Shown: positions 50,357 to 59,190, numbered from the stretch's first letter. The stretch is DNA of 64,000 nt from HGM04593 sp045634305 (GCA_045634305.1 JAZQZZ010000049.1:152011-216010), one strand, 5' to 3'. A program made the numbers and translations. The notes: generated by a model not told the origin, from the letters alone.

Positions 50357-52006
50357 ATGCGTGAAAAGTATATCGATACTTTGGCGAAGCTGTATGATTA
50401 TTCGACAGCTGTGTATTCAAAGAAGACATACACGCAGTGGTACGATACAAAGGAGGGCTCATACACTTATGCTACATTCAAGAACGAGTGCGATGCCTTG
50501 TCCAAGGTGCTCACGCAGTATGGTATCGGTGCGGGTGACAAGGTTGCGATCCTCTCTACGAATATGCCAAACTGGTCGGTTGCTTTCTTTGCAACAGTTG
50601 TCTTCGGTCGCATATCTATCCCCATACTTCCCGACAGTTCGGAGAATGAAGTGACAAATATCATCAACCACTCCGAGAGCAAGGTGCTGTTTGTGGCAAG
50701 GAAGATGGTCGGCAAGGTGTCGCAGGAGGTCATGGACAAGATGACACTTGTCGTTGAACTGGATACGCTGGAGATTATAAAGGCCGACGAGGATAAGTTT
50801 ACGTGTGACGGGCGCACGGCAGTCCCCACCCCCGATGAGATTGCTACAATCATATATACGTCGGGTACAACAGGAAGCGCCAAAGGTGTGGTGCTGAGCC
50901 ACCGTAACCTGGCATCGAATGTGATAACATGTTACCACTCATGCAAGAGGGGTGAGAAGGACCGTTGGCTCTCTATTCTGCCAATGGCGCACACACTTGA
51001 GATGACGCTTGGTATGCTTTATCCCATGTATACAGGTTCAACGGTCTTCTATCTGCCCAAACCGCCTGCTGCGCCGCTTTTGTTGAAGGCTATGAAACTT
51101 GTGAAGCCGACAACAATGCTTACGGTTCCAATGATTATTGAAAAAGTTTATAAGGGCAGTGTATTGCCTACAATAAGAAAGAGCCGTACGCTTACATGGA
51201 TGAACAAGCATGCATATGGCCTGATGTGCCGTATCATAGGTTTTAAGTTGAAGAAGACCTTTGGCGGATGCATAAGTTTCTATGGTATCGGTGGTGCCAA
51301 ACTCGATCCCGAGGTGGAAAAGTTCCTGCTTGCGGCCCGTTTCCCTTATGCGATAGGTTATGGATTGACCGAAACTTCGCCTCTGCTTGGATATGCAATG
51401 TCGGGGTGGAGAGCTGTGGGCTCGTTCGGATATCCTGTGTATAATGTAAAACTGAAACTGCATAATGTTGACCCGGAGACCGGCGAGGGTGAGATTGTGG
51501 CAAAGGGACCCAATGTGATGCTCGGATACTACAAGGATCCGGTGCGTACAAGGAGTGTGTTTACCGAGGACGGCTGGTTCCGCACAAGTGACATTGCCGT
51601 ACAGGATGAGAAGGGACGCTTCTACATAAAGGGACGTAACAGCAATATGATTCTTGGACCTTCGGGTGAAAATATCTATCCCGAGGAGATTGAGAACGTG
51701 CTTAATAATGTAGAGGGTGTGAACGAATCTATTGTTGTGGAGCGCAATGGCCGTCTGGTGGCGCTTGTGGCTCCGGCAGAGGGTTTCATTGAGTGGGACA
51801 AGGAGAGTGAGGACAAATTCTATGAGAAACTTGACCATTGGAAGGCCAAGATACTGAGTGTTACAAACAAGAATGTGAACAAGTCGTCACAGGTAAGTTC
51901 GGTCGAGGTGATGAAAGAGCCTTTTGAAAAGACCGCTACGCAAAAGATCAGACGTTTCAAGTATAAGGATTCTGCTCCTACTGTCGAAGAGGAGAAAAAG
52001 AAATAA
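50357..52006 (+). CDS. AMP-binding long-chain acyl-CoA synthetase-like protein
   Basis: The product (549 residues) activates a carboxylic acid via an acyl-adenylate. The P-loop IIYTSGTTGSAKGVVLSHRN is near 162-181 and IGYGLTETSPLLGY near 330. GWFRTSDIAV and the C-terminal lysine region KTATQKIRRFK are also typical. It resembles the Bacteroidales fatty-acid CoA ligases; the substrate is not defined. I chose the ATG at 50357, close to the conserved N-terminus; an ATG at 50327 adds ten residues. A terminator follows at 52064. Confidence 0.88.
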   Translation: MREKYIDTLAKLYDYSTAVYSKKTYTQWYDTKEGSYTYATFKNECDALSKVLTQYGIGAGDKVAILSTNMPNWSVAFFATVVFGRISIPILPDSSENEVTNIINHSESKVLFVARKMVGKVSQEVMDKMTLVVELDTLEIIKADEDKFTCDGRTAVPTPDEIATIIYTSGTTGSAKGVVLSHRNLASNVITCYHSCKRGEKDRWLSILPMAHTLEMTLGMLYPMYTGSTVFYLPKPPAAPLLLKAMKLVKPTTMLTVPMIIEKVYKGSVLPTIRKSRTLTWMNKHAYGLMCRIIGFKLKKTFGGCISFYGIGGAKLDPEVEKFLLAARFPYAIGYGLTETSPLLGYAMSGWRAVGSFGYPVYNVKLKLHNVDPETGEGEIVAKGPNVMLGYYKDPVRTRSVFTEDGWFRTSDIAVQDEKGRFYIKGRNSNMILGPSGENIYPEEIENVLNNVEGVNESIVVERNGRLVALVAPAEGFIEWDKESEDKFYEKLDHWKAKILSVTNKNVNKSSQVSSVEVMKEPFEKTATQKIRRFKYKDSAPTVEEEKKK

Positions 52007-52063
52007 TATATAGAGAAACTCCCTGAACAAAAACGTTTTTCAAGGTGTTGTAAATGCAACAGT

Positions 52064-52102
52064 CACCTGCGACATTCAAGCAAGTGTCGCAGGTGCTTTT
52101 TT
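52064..52102 (+). terminator. Rho-independent terminator after the acyl-CoA synthetase gene
   Basis: CACCTGCGACA (52064-52074) pairs with TGTCGCAGGTG (52085-52095), extendable by two pairs, followed by six T residues. Confidence 0.9.
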
Positions 52103-52121
52103 GTACACGTATCACGTGTAC
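52103..52121. promoter_or_regulatory. Operator-like palindrome upstream of a small peptide gene
   Basis: GTACACGT-ATC-ACGTGTAC is an 8-bp perfect inverted repeat with a 3-bp spacer, between a terminator and a possible -7 box (TATATTTA, 52129-52136). It could be a dimeric regulator site or a second small hairpin. Confidence 0.45.
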
Positions 52122-52157
52122 TAAGAGTATATTTATGAACCTTAAACAGCCAGAGTT

Positions 52158-52310
52158 ATGAAAAAACGTTATTGTACGCCTGTAGCAGAGAGTATTTGTA
52201 TTGAGACATCCATTATTGCCGCTTCGGCACCGGCTGCCAGAATGGATATGAGAACGGATGCACGGGATACAGAAACAGAGAGAGGCTCCTGGGGAAATAT
52301 CTGGGAGTGA
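52158..52310 (+). CDS. Small peptide gene (50 aa), Bacteroidales short-ORF type
   Basis: The ORF starts MKKRYCTPVAESICIETSII and ends GSWGNIWE. It has a short basic start, a small hydrophobic centre (SIIAASAPAA) and a charged tail with two Trp. From memory, Bacteroidales genomes carry many short genes of this build (Lys-rich start, P and V positions, Trp-containing acidic end) that are often left unannotated; their function is unknown. It lies between two terminators, with a possible promoter upstream, so it is its own transcription unit. Two Cys (6 and 14) are present. Confidence 0.65.
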   Translation: MKKRYCTPVAESICIETSIIAASAPAARMDMRTDARDTETERGSWGNIWE

Positions 52311-52315
52311 AAACA

Positions 52316-52346
52316 AATCAGGCGCACCTTTCGGGTGCGCCTGATT
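52316..52346. terminator. Bidirectional terminator between small peptide and galactosidase genes
   Basis: AATCAGGCGCACC (52316-52328) pairs with GGTGCGCCTGATT (52334-52346), 13 bp, 5-nt loop. It ends the small peptide gene and the galactosidase gene from the right. Confidence 0.85.
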
Positions 52347-52371
52347 CTTATAATCTCAAAGTCGTATTTGC

Positions 52372-55300
52372 TTATTTTACGATAGGAGAAATGCGGAGCT
52401 TGTAGCTCATTTCCTCGTTTGGTACACGGTACTCTGGCATTGTGTCTACGTCGTAGCCACATGATGCGTTGCCTACACCGCGCATCCAGGCATCAAGATG
52501 GAGCACTGTGTATGGACGTTTTGTCATCTCCCAATAGTGACCGCTCTTCATGAGGTCCTCGTCGGTGTAGGGGAGTGCAGAGAAGCTTACATTGCCCTCG
52601 GTCTCAATCTTTACACCCTGACCGTTGTTGTCGGTGAGCACGAGCTCGCGCAAGCCCTCACGGCTACCGCTGCTCTGTGGCTTGACGTAACGGTCGGCCA
52701 TCTCGCCTGTGGCTGTTGTTGTGTAGCGGCCAACGATTACACCATCCTTGCGGTCAACGGTGTTCTCCCATGGACCATATGCATAGTATGCTACATTGCT
52801 GAGAGTGTTGTCGATGTTGCATACAAGGCCTGCACGGCGAAGGTTGCCGTTCTTTGGTATGAACTTGGCGTCAACGTCAACAACTCCCTGCGGGTAGATG
52901 GTGTAGTTGATCTCTGTGTCGCAGAGTGAGCCCTTGCGCACGGTCTTTACAACAGTGTTGTCGTTTTCCTCAACAACATTTATTTCACCATTGGCCTCAA
53001 GACCGTTCTTTGTCTGCTCGTAGGTCTTGTTGCTGTTGTGACGCTCATACTGGTAGTCATAACCCTGACGGTCGTTCTCGATCCAACGATGGTTGTCGTA
53101 GATGAATCCCTGACCCTCGGCAATAATGTTCTTGCCGCCGAATGCAAGAGCTGTGAGCTGTGCTGTCTCGGCATCAAAGGTCAACTGTACCTTGTCGTTG
53201 CCGATAACTGTCTCGTGCAAAGAAGATGTCGCTGCAAGAGGTGCACCCTTTGACTCGATTGCTGCAAGTGGAGCGCGCTCGGCAAGTGTGAACTGTGCCA
53301 ATGCTACCTCGTGACCTGCAGGTGCATATGTCTGTTCATCGCGGTGTACAACGTGGATGTTGATGAGGAGCTCGTCGCCTTTCTTTATTGCCTTGTTGAT
53401 GTTGGCCTTCTTCACTGTGAGCCATACCTTACCGGTTTGTCCGCTTTCGGTGTATGGTACAGGCATTGTTCCGGTATATACGATGTTGCCGTTCTTTACA
53501 ATGTCATAGATTACATTGAACTCGTTGAGGTTGGTGAAATTGTACTTGTTCTTGAGTGCAATTGTAACGATACCGCCGTCGAACTCGGTGTTCACCTCGG
53601 GCATTGTGATGTCAATGAACTGATGAGCGGCCTTCACCTCCTTGAGCTTTGCGCTCTCCTCGCGTGTTGGAGGAATAATACCGTTTGAGCAGAAGTTGCC
53701 CTGGTGTGGGCCCGGATAGTCATAACCTGTGTGCAACTCATAAATGCCCTCTTTCATCTTCTGTGGGTCATAGATAGCCTGGTCTACCCAGTCCCAGATG
53801 CAACCGCCGATACATGAATTTGAAGCCTCAATCTTCTGCCAGTACTCCTTGAGGTTACCGATTGCGTTACCCATTGCATGTGCGTATTCGCAGATGAACA
53901 TTGGCTTGTCGAGACCGTTGGTGTATTTGTCCATCCATGCCTGACCCGGGTACATCTTTGAGTAGAAGTCGCTGAAGCGTCCGCCGCCGTAGTCGCCGCT
54001 TGAACGTGTTCCTTCGTAGTGTACAGGGCGGTTGTCAAGGCGTTTTGCCTCGTCGTAGCATGGGCCGAAGTTGCTGCCGTTGCCGGCCTCATTACCCAAA
54101 CTCCACATGACAACGCTGGCGTGATTGCGGTCGCGCAATACCATGCGGTTGATGCGGTCTACGAATGCCGGAACCCACGATGCGCGGTCCGAGATGCTCT
54201 GGTTAGCATGGTCCTCCAAATCGGCCTCGTCGCAGCAGTAAAGACCATAGTAATCGAACATTGCGTACATCTTGGCTGCATTGGGGTAGTGGCTTGTACG
54301 GATGGTGTTGATGTTGTTCTGCTTCATGAGGATAACATCCTGCAACATTGACTCTGTAGTAACGGCGCGGCCGTATACAGGGTGAGTGTCGTGACGGTTT
54401 ACGCCCTTGAAGAATACTCTCTCGCCGTTGATGTATACGAGTGAGTTCTTGATGACGATGTCACGGAAACCGTATTTTGTCGAGAATGCCATCTCCTCAT
54501 TCTCGTCTTCGTCGTACTGAACGATACGTACTGTGTAGAGGTTTGGCTTCTCGGCACTCCACAACTTGAGGTTGAATACCTCGAGCTTGATTTCACCGCT
54601 TGGCGATGCAATTTTCGCTGCAGTGTTCACAACTGTTGATTCCTCGGCTGCCAGTTCTCCGTTGGGAGCATATACCTGTGCCTTGATGGTTTTGAGACCG
54701 GGGATGAAGTCGCGGTTGTCAATCTCGAACTTGATGCTCATCTCGGCACTGAAGTAGTCCGATGAAATCTTGCTTGTGATGTAGTGGTCGCGGACTGCGG
54801 TCTTTGGCACATTGTAGAGGTATACATCTCGGAAGATACCGCTCATGCGGAACATATCCTGACACTCAAGGTATGAACCGTCGCTCCAACGGAATACCTG
54901 GACTGCAAGCTTGTTCTCGCCCTTCTGCAGGTAGTCGGTGATGTCGAATTCGGCAACGTTGTTGGCGCCCTGTGTGTAACCTACGTACTCGCCGTTAAGC
55001 CAAACGAAAGCAGCTGAGTAGATACCGCCGAAGTGGATGAATGTGCGGCGGCCGTCCCAATCCTCGGGAACTTCGAATGTGCGTATGTATGAACCAACGG
55101 GGTTGATACCGTAGTTGCTGCCGTTATCGTTGTAACCGGGGCGTGCCTTGATGTATGGAGGTGTGTTTGCGTGTGGATACTCTACATTGTTGTAGATTGG
55201 TTTGTCATATCCGAGCATCTCCCAGTTCGATGGAACAGGTATCTCGTCCCATGCGCTTGCGTCAAAGTCTGCCTCGAAGAAATCGAGTGGACGCTGCTCC

Positions 55301-56418
55301 GGCTCGCTTACAAGGTTGAACTTCCATGTGCCGTTGAGGCTCTGGTAACGGTTGTTTACAGGCTCGGTCCATGGAGTTTTGTAGTATGCTGCGTCGGCAA
55401 GCATCTTGCTTACGTTGTCATATGGCATGTATGTTGCAACGGCACGCTCCTTGTTTTCGGCGAACATTGTCTCGTCCTCCCAGTGTGGTGCGTTGATTTT
55501 TGGCTTCTCCACCTGTGTGATGTTGAACCATGCTGCTGAGTCGGCCGGGTTCTTCTCAACGAGCATCATGCGGCCCTCCTTGAGTGCATACATTGTGCCC
55601 TCTTTGCCGGCCGATGTGATGAGGTATACGCCCTGCTGCTTTTCAACAGGCTCAAAGTGGAATTTTGCGTTGTTCCATTCGCCTGCCTTTGCTGTCCACT
55701 GGAGCAGGTAGTCGATGCTTGGGTTGCCGCCGCCATCGTCAAAGTGTATGCCGTAGAAAGAGTTCTCGATGGCGAATGTAAAGAGGTCAATGGTCTTGAT
55801 GTTCCAGTATTGTCCCTTGTTGCCGCTGACAGTGTCCTCGCTTACAATCCGTGCGTTGTTCTCGCCTGAATCGCCATTACCGAGCACCTGACCAGGCTTT
55901 GTGACCGGGCAAATCTGGTATGTGAGGTCGTCGTCAAAGCCTGCAACTTCCGATTCCTTAATCTGGAATTTTGCAGCGCGCATGTTGGTAGCTCTCTCTC
56001 TCTTGATTACCACGAGTGTGCCGCCCTTACCCTTTGCAACTGCAAGTGTGGGGCTGTTTGCCGGGATGAGCAAACCGTTTTCGAACTTCCAAAGCTGTGC
56101 CTCGTCCGAGCCGTTGTTCTCGCCGACTTCAACAAGATTGCCGTTTACGCGCAAGGCGTTGTTGGTCACAGGGTTAATGATGCGCCAGCTGCCCGACAGT
56201 TCTGTAATCTTCCAATATATAGCAGGGTCTTCCTTGTCGTAGCTGACCAAGCCTGCCATCTCTCCCATTTTTTCGGCAACGAGGTTCTCTGTTTCTCCAG
56301 CACCATAGATATGGTACAGTTTGCCTCTTTCAAATGTCTCCTGTGCATTGATGCCGACAGCACACAAAAGTGCAACGGCTGTCAGTGCAAGGCATTTCTT
56401 CAATTGACTGATTGACAT
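52372..56418 (-). CDS. Large exported GH2 beta-galactosidase with N-terminal lectin-like extension
   Basis: The product (1348 residues) has a signal peptide ending VGINAQE. Residues about 28-310 form an extension with repeats of the type YWKITELSG, QLWKFENG, QYWNIKTI and WFNITQVEK, which looks like ricin-type or similar lectin modules. GH2 LacZ-type domains follow: sugar-binding (from about 355, RYQSLNGTWKF), immunoglobulin-like, and TIM barrel with acid/base Glu777 (SLGNEAGNG) and nucleophile Glu844 (MFICEYAHAMG), then the small beta domains to the end. It should release terminal beta-galactose outside the cytosol. It is longer than the usual LacZ of about 1020 residues. Confidence 0.93.
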   Translation of the reverse strand: MSISQLKKCLALTAVALLCAVGINAQETFERGKLYHIYGAGETENLVAEKMGEMAGLVSYDKEDPAIYWKITELSGSWRIINPVTNNALRVNGNLVEVGENNGSDEAQLWKFENGLLIPANSPTLAVAKGKGGTLVVIKRERATNMRAAKFQIKESEVAGFDDDLTYQICPVTKPGQVLGNGDSGENNARIVSEDTVSGNKGQYWNIKTIDLFTFAIENSFYGIHFDDGGGNPSIDYLLQWTAKAGEWNNAKFHFEPVEKQQGVYLITSAGKEGTMYALKEGRMMLVEKNPADSAAWFNITQVEKPKINAPHWEDETMFAENKERAVATYMPYDNVSKMLADAAYYKTPWTEPVNNRYQSLNGTWKFNLVSEPEQRPLDFFEADFDASAWDEIPVPSNWEMLGYDKPIYNNVEYPHANTPPYIKARPGYNDNGSNYGINPVGSYIRTFEVPEDWDGRRTFIHFGGIYSAAFVWLNGEYVGYTQGANNVAEFDITDYLQKGENKLAVQVFRWSDGSYLECQDMFRMSGIFRDVYLYNVPKTAVRDHYITSKISSDYFSAEMSIKFEIDNRDFIPGLKTIKAQVYAPNGELAAEESTVVNTAAKIASPSGEIKLEVFNLKLWSAEKPNLYTVRIVQYDEDENEEMAFSTKYGFRDIVIKNSLVYINGERVFFKGVNRHDTHPVYGRAVTTESMLQDVILMKQNNINTIRTSHYPNAAKMYAMFDYYGLYCCDEADLEDHANQSISDRASWVPAFVDRINRMVLRDRNHASVVMWSLGNEAGNGSNFGPCYDEAKRLDNRPVHYEGTRSSGDYGGGRFSDFYSKMYPGQAWMDKYTNGLDKPMFICEYAHAMGNAIGNLKEYWQKIEASNSCIGGCIWDWVDQAIYDPQKMKEGIYELHTGYDYPGPHQGNFCSNGIIPPTREESAKLKEVKAAHQFIDITMPEVNTEFDGGIVTIALKNKYNFTNLNEFNVIYDIVKNGNIVYTGTMPVPYTESGQTGKVWLTVKKANINKAIKKGDELLINIHVVHRDEQTYAPAGHEVALAQFTLAERAPLAAIESKGAPLAATSSLHETVIGNDKVQLTFDAETAQLTALAFGGKNIIAEGQGFIYDNHRWIENDRQGYDYQYERHNSNKTYEQTKNGLEANGEINVVEENDNTVVKTVRKGSLCDTEINYTIYPQGVVDVDAKFIPKNGNLRRAGLVCNIDNTLSNVAYYAYGPWENTVDRKDGVIVGRYTTTATGEMADRYVKPQSSGSREGLRELVLTDNNGQGVKIETEGNVSFSALPYTDEDLMKSGHYWEMTKRPYTVLHLDAWMRGVGNASCGYDVDTMPEYRVPNEEMSYKLRISPIVK

Positions 56419-56524
56419 AGTGTTTTGTTTTATGGTTATTATTATATGTTTCTTTTAAAACGCAAAGGGCGTGCAATTCACAAAAAATAGTTGCAAACGA
56501 GCAAGATACGCAATGTTCACTTTA

Positions 56525-56574
56525 GCGTATTTCACAGCGGGTGCAGTATATGTTCGTGAAATATCACAAAGATA
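56525..56574 (-). promoter_or_regulatory. Shared 50-bp promoter/5'-UTR element, copy 2 (upstream of the galactosidase)
   Basis: It matches 45086-45135 without gaps (40 of 50). On the minus strand it reads TATCTTTG, then palindrome GTGATATTTCAC, then GAACATATACTGCACCCGCT. The -33 TTG is not evident here. The predicted leader to the galactosidase ATG is about 140 nt. Confidence 0.7.
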
Positions 56575-56640
56575 TAAATATATTTATTAAAATATGTTCT
56601 TCGGGTAGAAAAGTTTTGATATTTTGTGTGTTAAATACAA

Positions 56641-56668
56641 CAATCGTGGAACCGCGGTTCCACGATTG
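56641..56668. terminator. Perfect 28-bp palindrome
   Basis: CAATCGTGGAACC-GC-GGTTCCACGATTG is fully self-complementary. It lies 12 bp after the small minus-strand ORF and may be its terminator, but the long uninterrupted stem and lack of a T run are unusual. Confidence 0.6.
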
Positions 56669-56680
56669 TGAGTCTGTATC

Positions 56681-56884
56681 TTATTTCCCATTGTACATAT
56701 GTTCGTATGTTTTGTCCGAGAATTCAGGATTTGTGTAATCCCTGCGAATCATCATTGCAGTGTCCGGCCAATAACTTCTTGAGTCATCAAGGGTAAACAG
56801 CATTGTTGAGTCATTCAGTAATTCAAATGAGATATCATTGTTGTTATTAGCACTATCAGGTCTTTGATGGGCTTGACCAACCAT
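56681..56884 (-). CDS. Small hypothetical protein or remnant (67 aa)
   Basis: The ORF reads MVGQAHQRPDSANNNN, then FELLNDSTMLFTLDDSRSYW and ends TYEHMYNGK. The composition is protein-like, but there is no promoter and no recognised family. The frame continues open upstream without ATG into the terminator of the tdh gene, so it might be the end of a decayed longer gene. A strong palindrome follows. Confidence 0.4.
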   Translation of the reverse strand: MVGQAHQRPDSANNNNDISFELLNDSTMLFTLDDSRSYWPDTAMMIRRDYTNPEFSDKTYEHMYNGK

Positions 56885-56911
56885 GAAAGAGACGGTTGCT
56901 ATTTTAATACA

Positions 56912-56950
56912 ACAACAAGTTGCAACCGAACGGTTGCAACTTGTTGTGTA
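56912..56950 (-). terminator. Terminator of the threonine dehydrogenase gene
   Basis: CAACAAGTTGCAACCG pairs with CGGTTGCAACTTGTTG across a 2-nt centre (AA), 15 bp after the tdh stop on the minus strand. Confidence 0.85.
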
Positions 56951-56965
56951 TAAGCGTGGAATGAA

Positions 56966-57922
56966 TTACTTGCCGAAGCGTTCGCGCAGGGTCTTTATCA
57001 TGTCCTGTGTCATGGAGTCGAGGTCGTAGCTTGGCTTCCAATCCCATTCGTTGCGTGCGCAACTGTCATCCATCTTTTTTGGCCAAGAGTCGGCGATTGC
57101 CTGACGAACGGGGTCGAATTCATAGTGCATCTTGAAGTCGGGGATGTACTTCTGGATAGATGCTTTGATGATTTCAGGGTCAAAGCTCATTGATGCAACG
57201 TTGAATGCATTGCGGTGAATGAGACGCGCGGGGTCGGCCTGCATGATGTCAACGGCGGCCTTCAACGCATCGGGCATATACATCATGTCCATGAATGTGC
57301 CGGCCTGGATGGGGCAAGCAAAATCCTCGCCCTTCACAGCTGCATAGTAAATCTCCACTGCATAGTCGGTTGTTCCTCCACCGGGGAGTGTCACGTTGGA
57401 GATGAGGCCGGGGAAGCGCACTGCACGTGTGTCGACACCGTACTTTGTGAAGTAGTAGTCACTGAGCAACTCGGTTGCCACTTTTGTGACACCATACATG
57501 GTCTTTGGACGCTGTATTGTGTCCTGTGGGGTGTTGTCGCGTGGTGTATTGGGGCCGAAAGAACCAATGGAGCTTGGTGTGAATACGGCGCACTTCTTCT
57601 CGCGTGCAATCTCAAGAATGTTGATGAGGCCGTTCATCTGTATGTCCCAAGCCAACAGGGGCTTTGACTCGGCAACGGCCGACAGCAATGCTGCAAGGTT
57701 GTATATTGTATCAATCTTGTACTTCTCGACAATGTCTGCAAGCTGCTGGGCGTTCTTTACGTTGGCCTCTTCTGCCGGGCCGCTCTCAAGCAGAATACCT
57801 TTGGGCTCTGCACCAGGAATGTAGCCTGCAACAATGTTTCCGTCCGGAATCATGTTGCGCAGTTTCATTGTAAGTTCCGAACCAATCTGTCCGGTTGAAC
57901 CAATAACCAATACGTTCTTCAT
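56966..57922 (-). CDS. tdh: L-threonine 3-dehydrogenase, SDR type
   Basis: The product (318 residues) is an extended short-chain dehydrogenase with the NAD motif VLVIGSTGQIGSEL, catalytic Tyr in TMYGVTKVATELL (YxxxK near 142) and PSSIGSFGP before it. It matches the epimerase-like threonine dehydrogenase of Bacteroidetes and other bacteria and oxidises threonine to 2-amino-3-ketobutyrate. The enzyme for the next step, Kbl, is encoded 1.5 kb away on the other strand, which strongly supports the assignment. It has its own promoter after the DUF819 gene. Confidence 0.92.
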   Translation of the reverse strand: MKNVLVIGSTGQIGSELTMKLRNMIPDGNIVAGYIPGAEPKGILLESGPAEEANVKNAQQLADIVEKYKIDTIYNLAALLSAVAESKPLLAWDIQMNGLINILEIAREKKCAVFTPSSIGSFGPNTPRDNTPQDTIQRPKTMYGVTKVATELLSDYYFTKYGVDTRAVRFPGLISNVTLPGGGTTDYAVEIYYAAVKGEDFACPIQAGTFMDMMYMPDALKAAVDIMQADPARLIHRNAFNVASMSFDPEIIKASIQKYIPDFKMHYEFDPVRQAIADSWPKKMDDSCARNEWDWKPSYDLDSMTQDMIKTLRERFGK

Positions 57923-57958
57923 AAGGCTGTATGATTTTGTTTTTCTTGTTTATGTAAA

Positions 57959-57990
57959 CAAAGTTACAGCTATTTTTATAATAGCTACAA
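57959..57990 (-). promoter_or_regulatory. Promoter of tdh
   Basis: On the minus strand, TTG (57990-57988) and TAACTTTG (57966-57959) are 21 bp apart, 36 bp before the tdh ATG. Confidence 0.72.
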
Positions 57991-58020
57991 ATTTTTATCA
58001 CAAAATGTTTCGAATTTCTT

Positions 58021-59190
58021 TTATAATAATCCGAGCAGCGTGAACATAAGGTAGCCGATGTAGTTACCTACCGCATATCCTAAAAGGCCATTGGCAATAC
58101 CAACCATAATTACATCCTTGTTCTTCATGGTTGCGGCAATCATGGGCACGCAGAGTGGGGAGTTGATTAGCGTGTCGGATGTTATCACGGCATCATCGGC
58201 ATTGACGCGGAACAGTTTTGCAAAGAGGATTGTCAGGAAAAGTGAACCGAAAATGATTACAGCCTGGTATATGAGTATATAGAGGCTCTCGCTCCAGTTG
58301 ATCTTGCTAAGGTCGGCCATTGTTGCCATGACAAGGCAGAATACATAAATGATGTACATGCCGGCGTCGTAGCTCTTGTCCCAAGTACGTACCTCTTTCC
58401 AAGTTGTGAATAGGAGTGACAGCGTGGTGATAGAGAGTATAAGTGCCACCATGGATATCTCTCCATTCTTGCCAAGGAGTTTTCCGATGAATACCGATAT
58501 TCCCATTACCACGGCTGCTGCAACCAGAACCTTGCCAAGTTGCAGCAGGCTCTTCTTTTTGCCGAACTCCTTGTATGGGTTCTCCTCGGTGTACTCCTCG
58601 AGGTTCACGTTCTGCTCCTTGCCGCCACGCTTGCCCACAATCCATCGTGCAATCTTCACACCACCGCCCATGAGGAACATAAGGTAGAAGAATGAGACAA
58701 TAAGGTTGCAGGTCGTGAGTATTATGAAATTCTCGCTGCTGAGTCCCAGCATCTGCTTGATGGCTGCAAGGTTGGCTGCACCGCCAAGATACTGTCCTGT
58801 AAGTGAAGCACCCATAATGGCGCCCTCCTCACCAAGATTCTTTTTGAAAAAGATATATCCCACAGCAACGAATGCCACAACCGAGAAAGCTCCTATCACA
58901 AACGCTTTCAACGACTTGCCCAAAGAGAATTTCTTGAAATTACAGCCGAATAGTATCATTGGCAAGGCTAATGGGATAAGTGCGCTTGAAAAGGATTCCA
59001 TCAGACCGAAAATCTTATTGTATGCAGTCTCTTCTGTGGGGAACAGACCTGCGTTGGCAACAACAACACCAAGGATGTAAAGAGTAAGTACCGGGCCAAT
59101 CTTGTTGAAGATCTTGTTCTTGCGGCATATGAACAGCACGCCTGCGGGTGCCACTAGGTAAAATATTATAAGTAAGATGTTTACTAGCAT
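58021..59190 (-). CDS. DUF819 family membrane protein
   Basis: The product (389 residues) has about ten hydrophobic helices (for example VLTLYILGVVVANAGLF and IPLALPMILFGCNF). A charged loop EYTEENPYKEFGKKKS separates two halves. GQYLGGAANLAAIKQMLG and the late DTLINSPLCVPMIAATMKNKD are typical of DUF819/YjcL proteins. The fold resembles two-part secondary carriers. It lies between tdh and kbl, so uptake of threonine or export of glycine is a reasonable guess, but it is inference. Confidence 0.88.
   Translation of the reverse strand: MLVNILLIIFYLVAPAGVLFICRKNKIFNKIGPVLTLYILGVVVANAGLFPTEETAYNKIFGLMESFSSALIPLALPMILFGCNFKKFSLGKSLKAFVIGAFSVVAFVAVGYIFFKKNLGEEGAIMGASLTGQYLGGAANLAAIKQMLGLSSENFIILTTCNLIVSFFYLMFLMGGGVKIARWIVGKRGGKEQNVNLEEYTEENPYKEFGKKKSLLQLGKVLVAAAVVMGISVFIGKLLGKNGEISMVALILSITTLSLLFTTWKEVRTWDKSYDAGMYIIYVFCLVMATMADLSKINWSESLYILIYQAVIIFGSLFLTILFAKLFRVNADDAVITSDTLINSPLCVPMIAATMKNKDVIMVGIANGLLGYAVGNYIGYLMFTLLGLL

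Noticed and set aside
47665..52310. RiPP cluster made of the radical SAM protein and the 50-residue peptide
   Set aside because: They are 3.7 kb apart with unrelated genes, one in the opposite direction, and separate terminators between. No direct link is supported.
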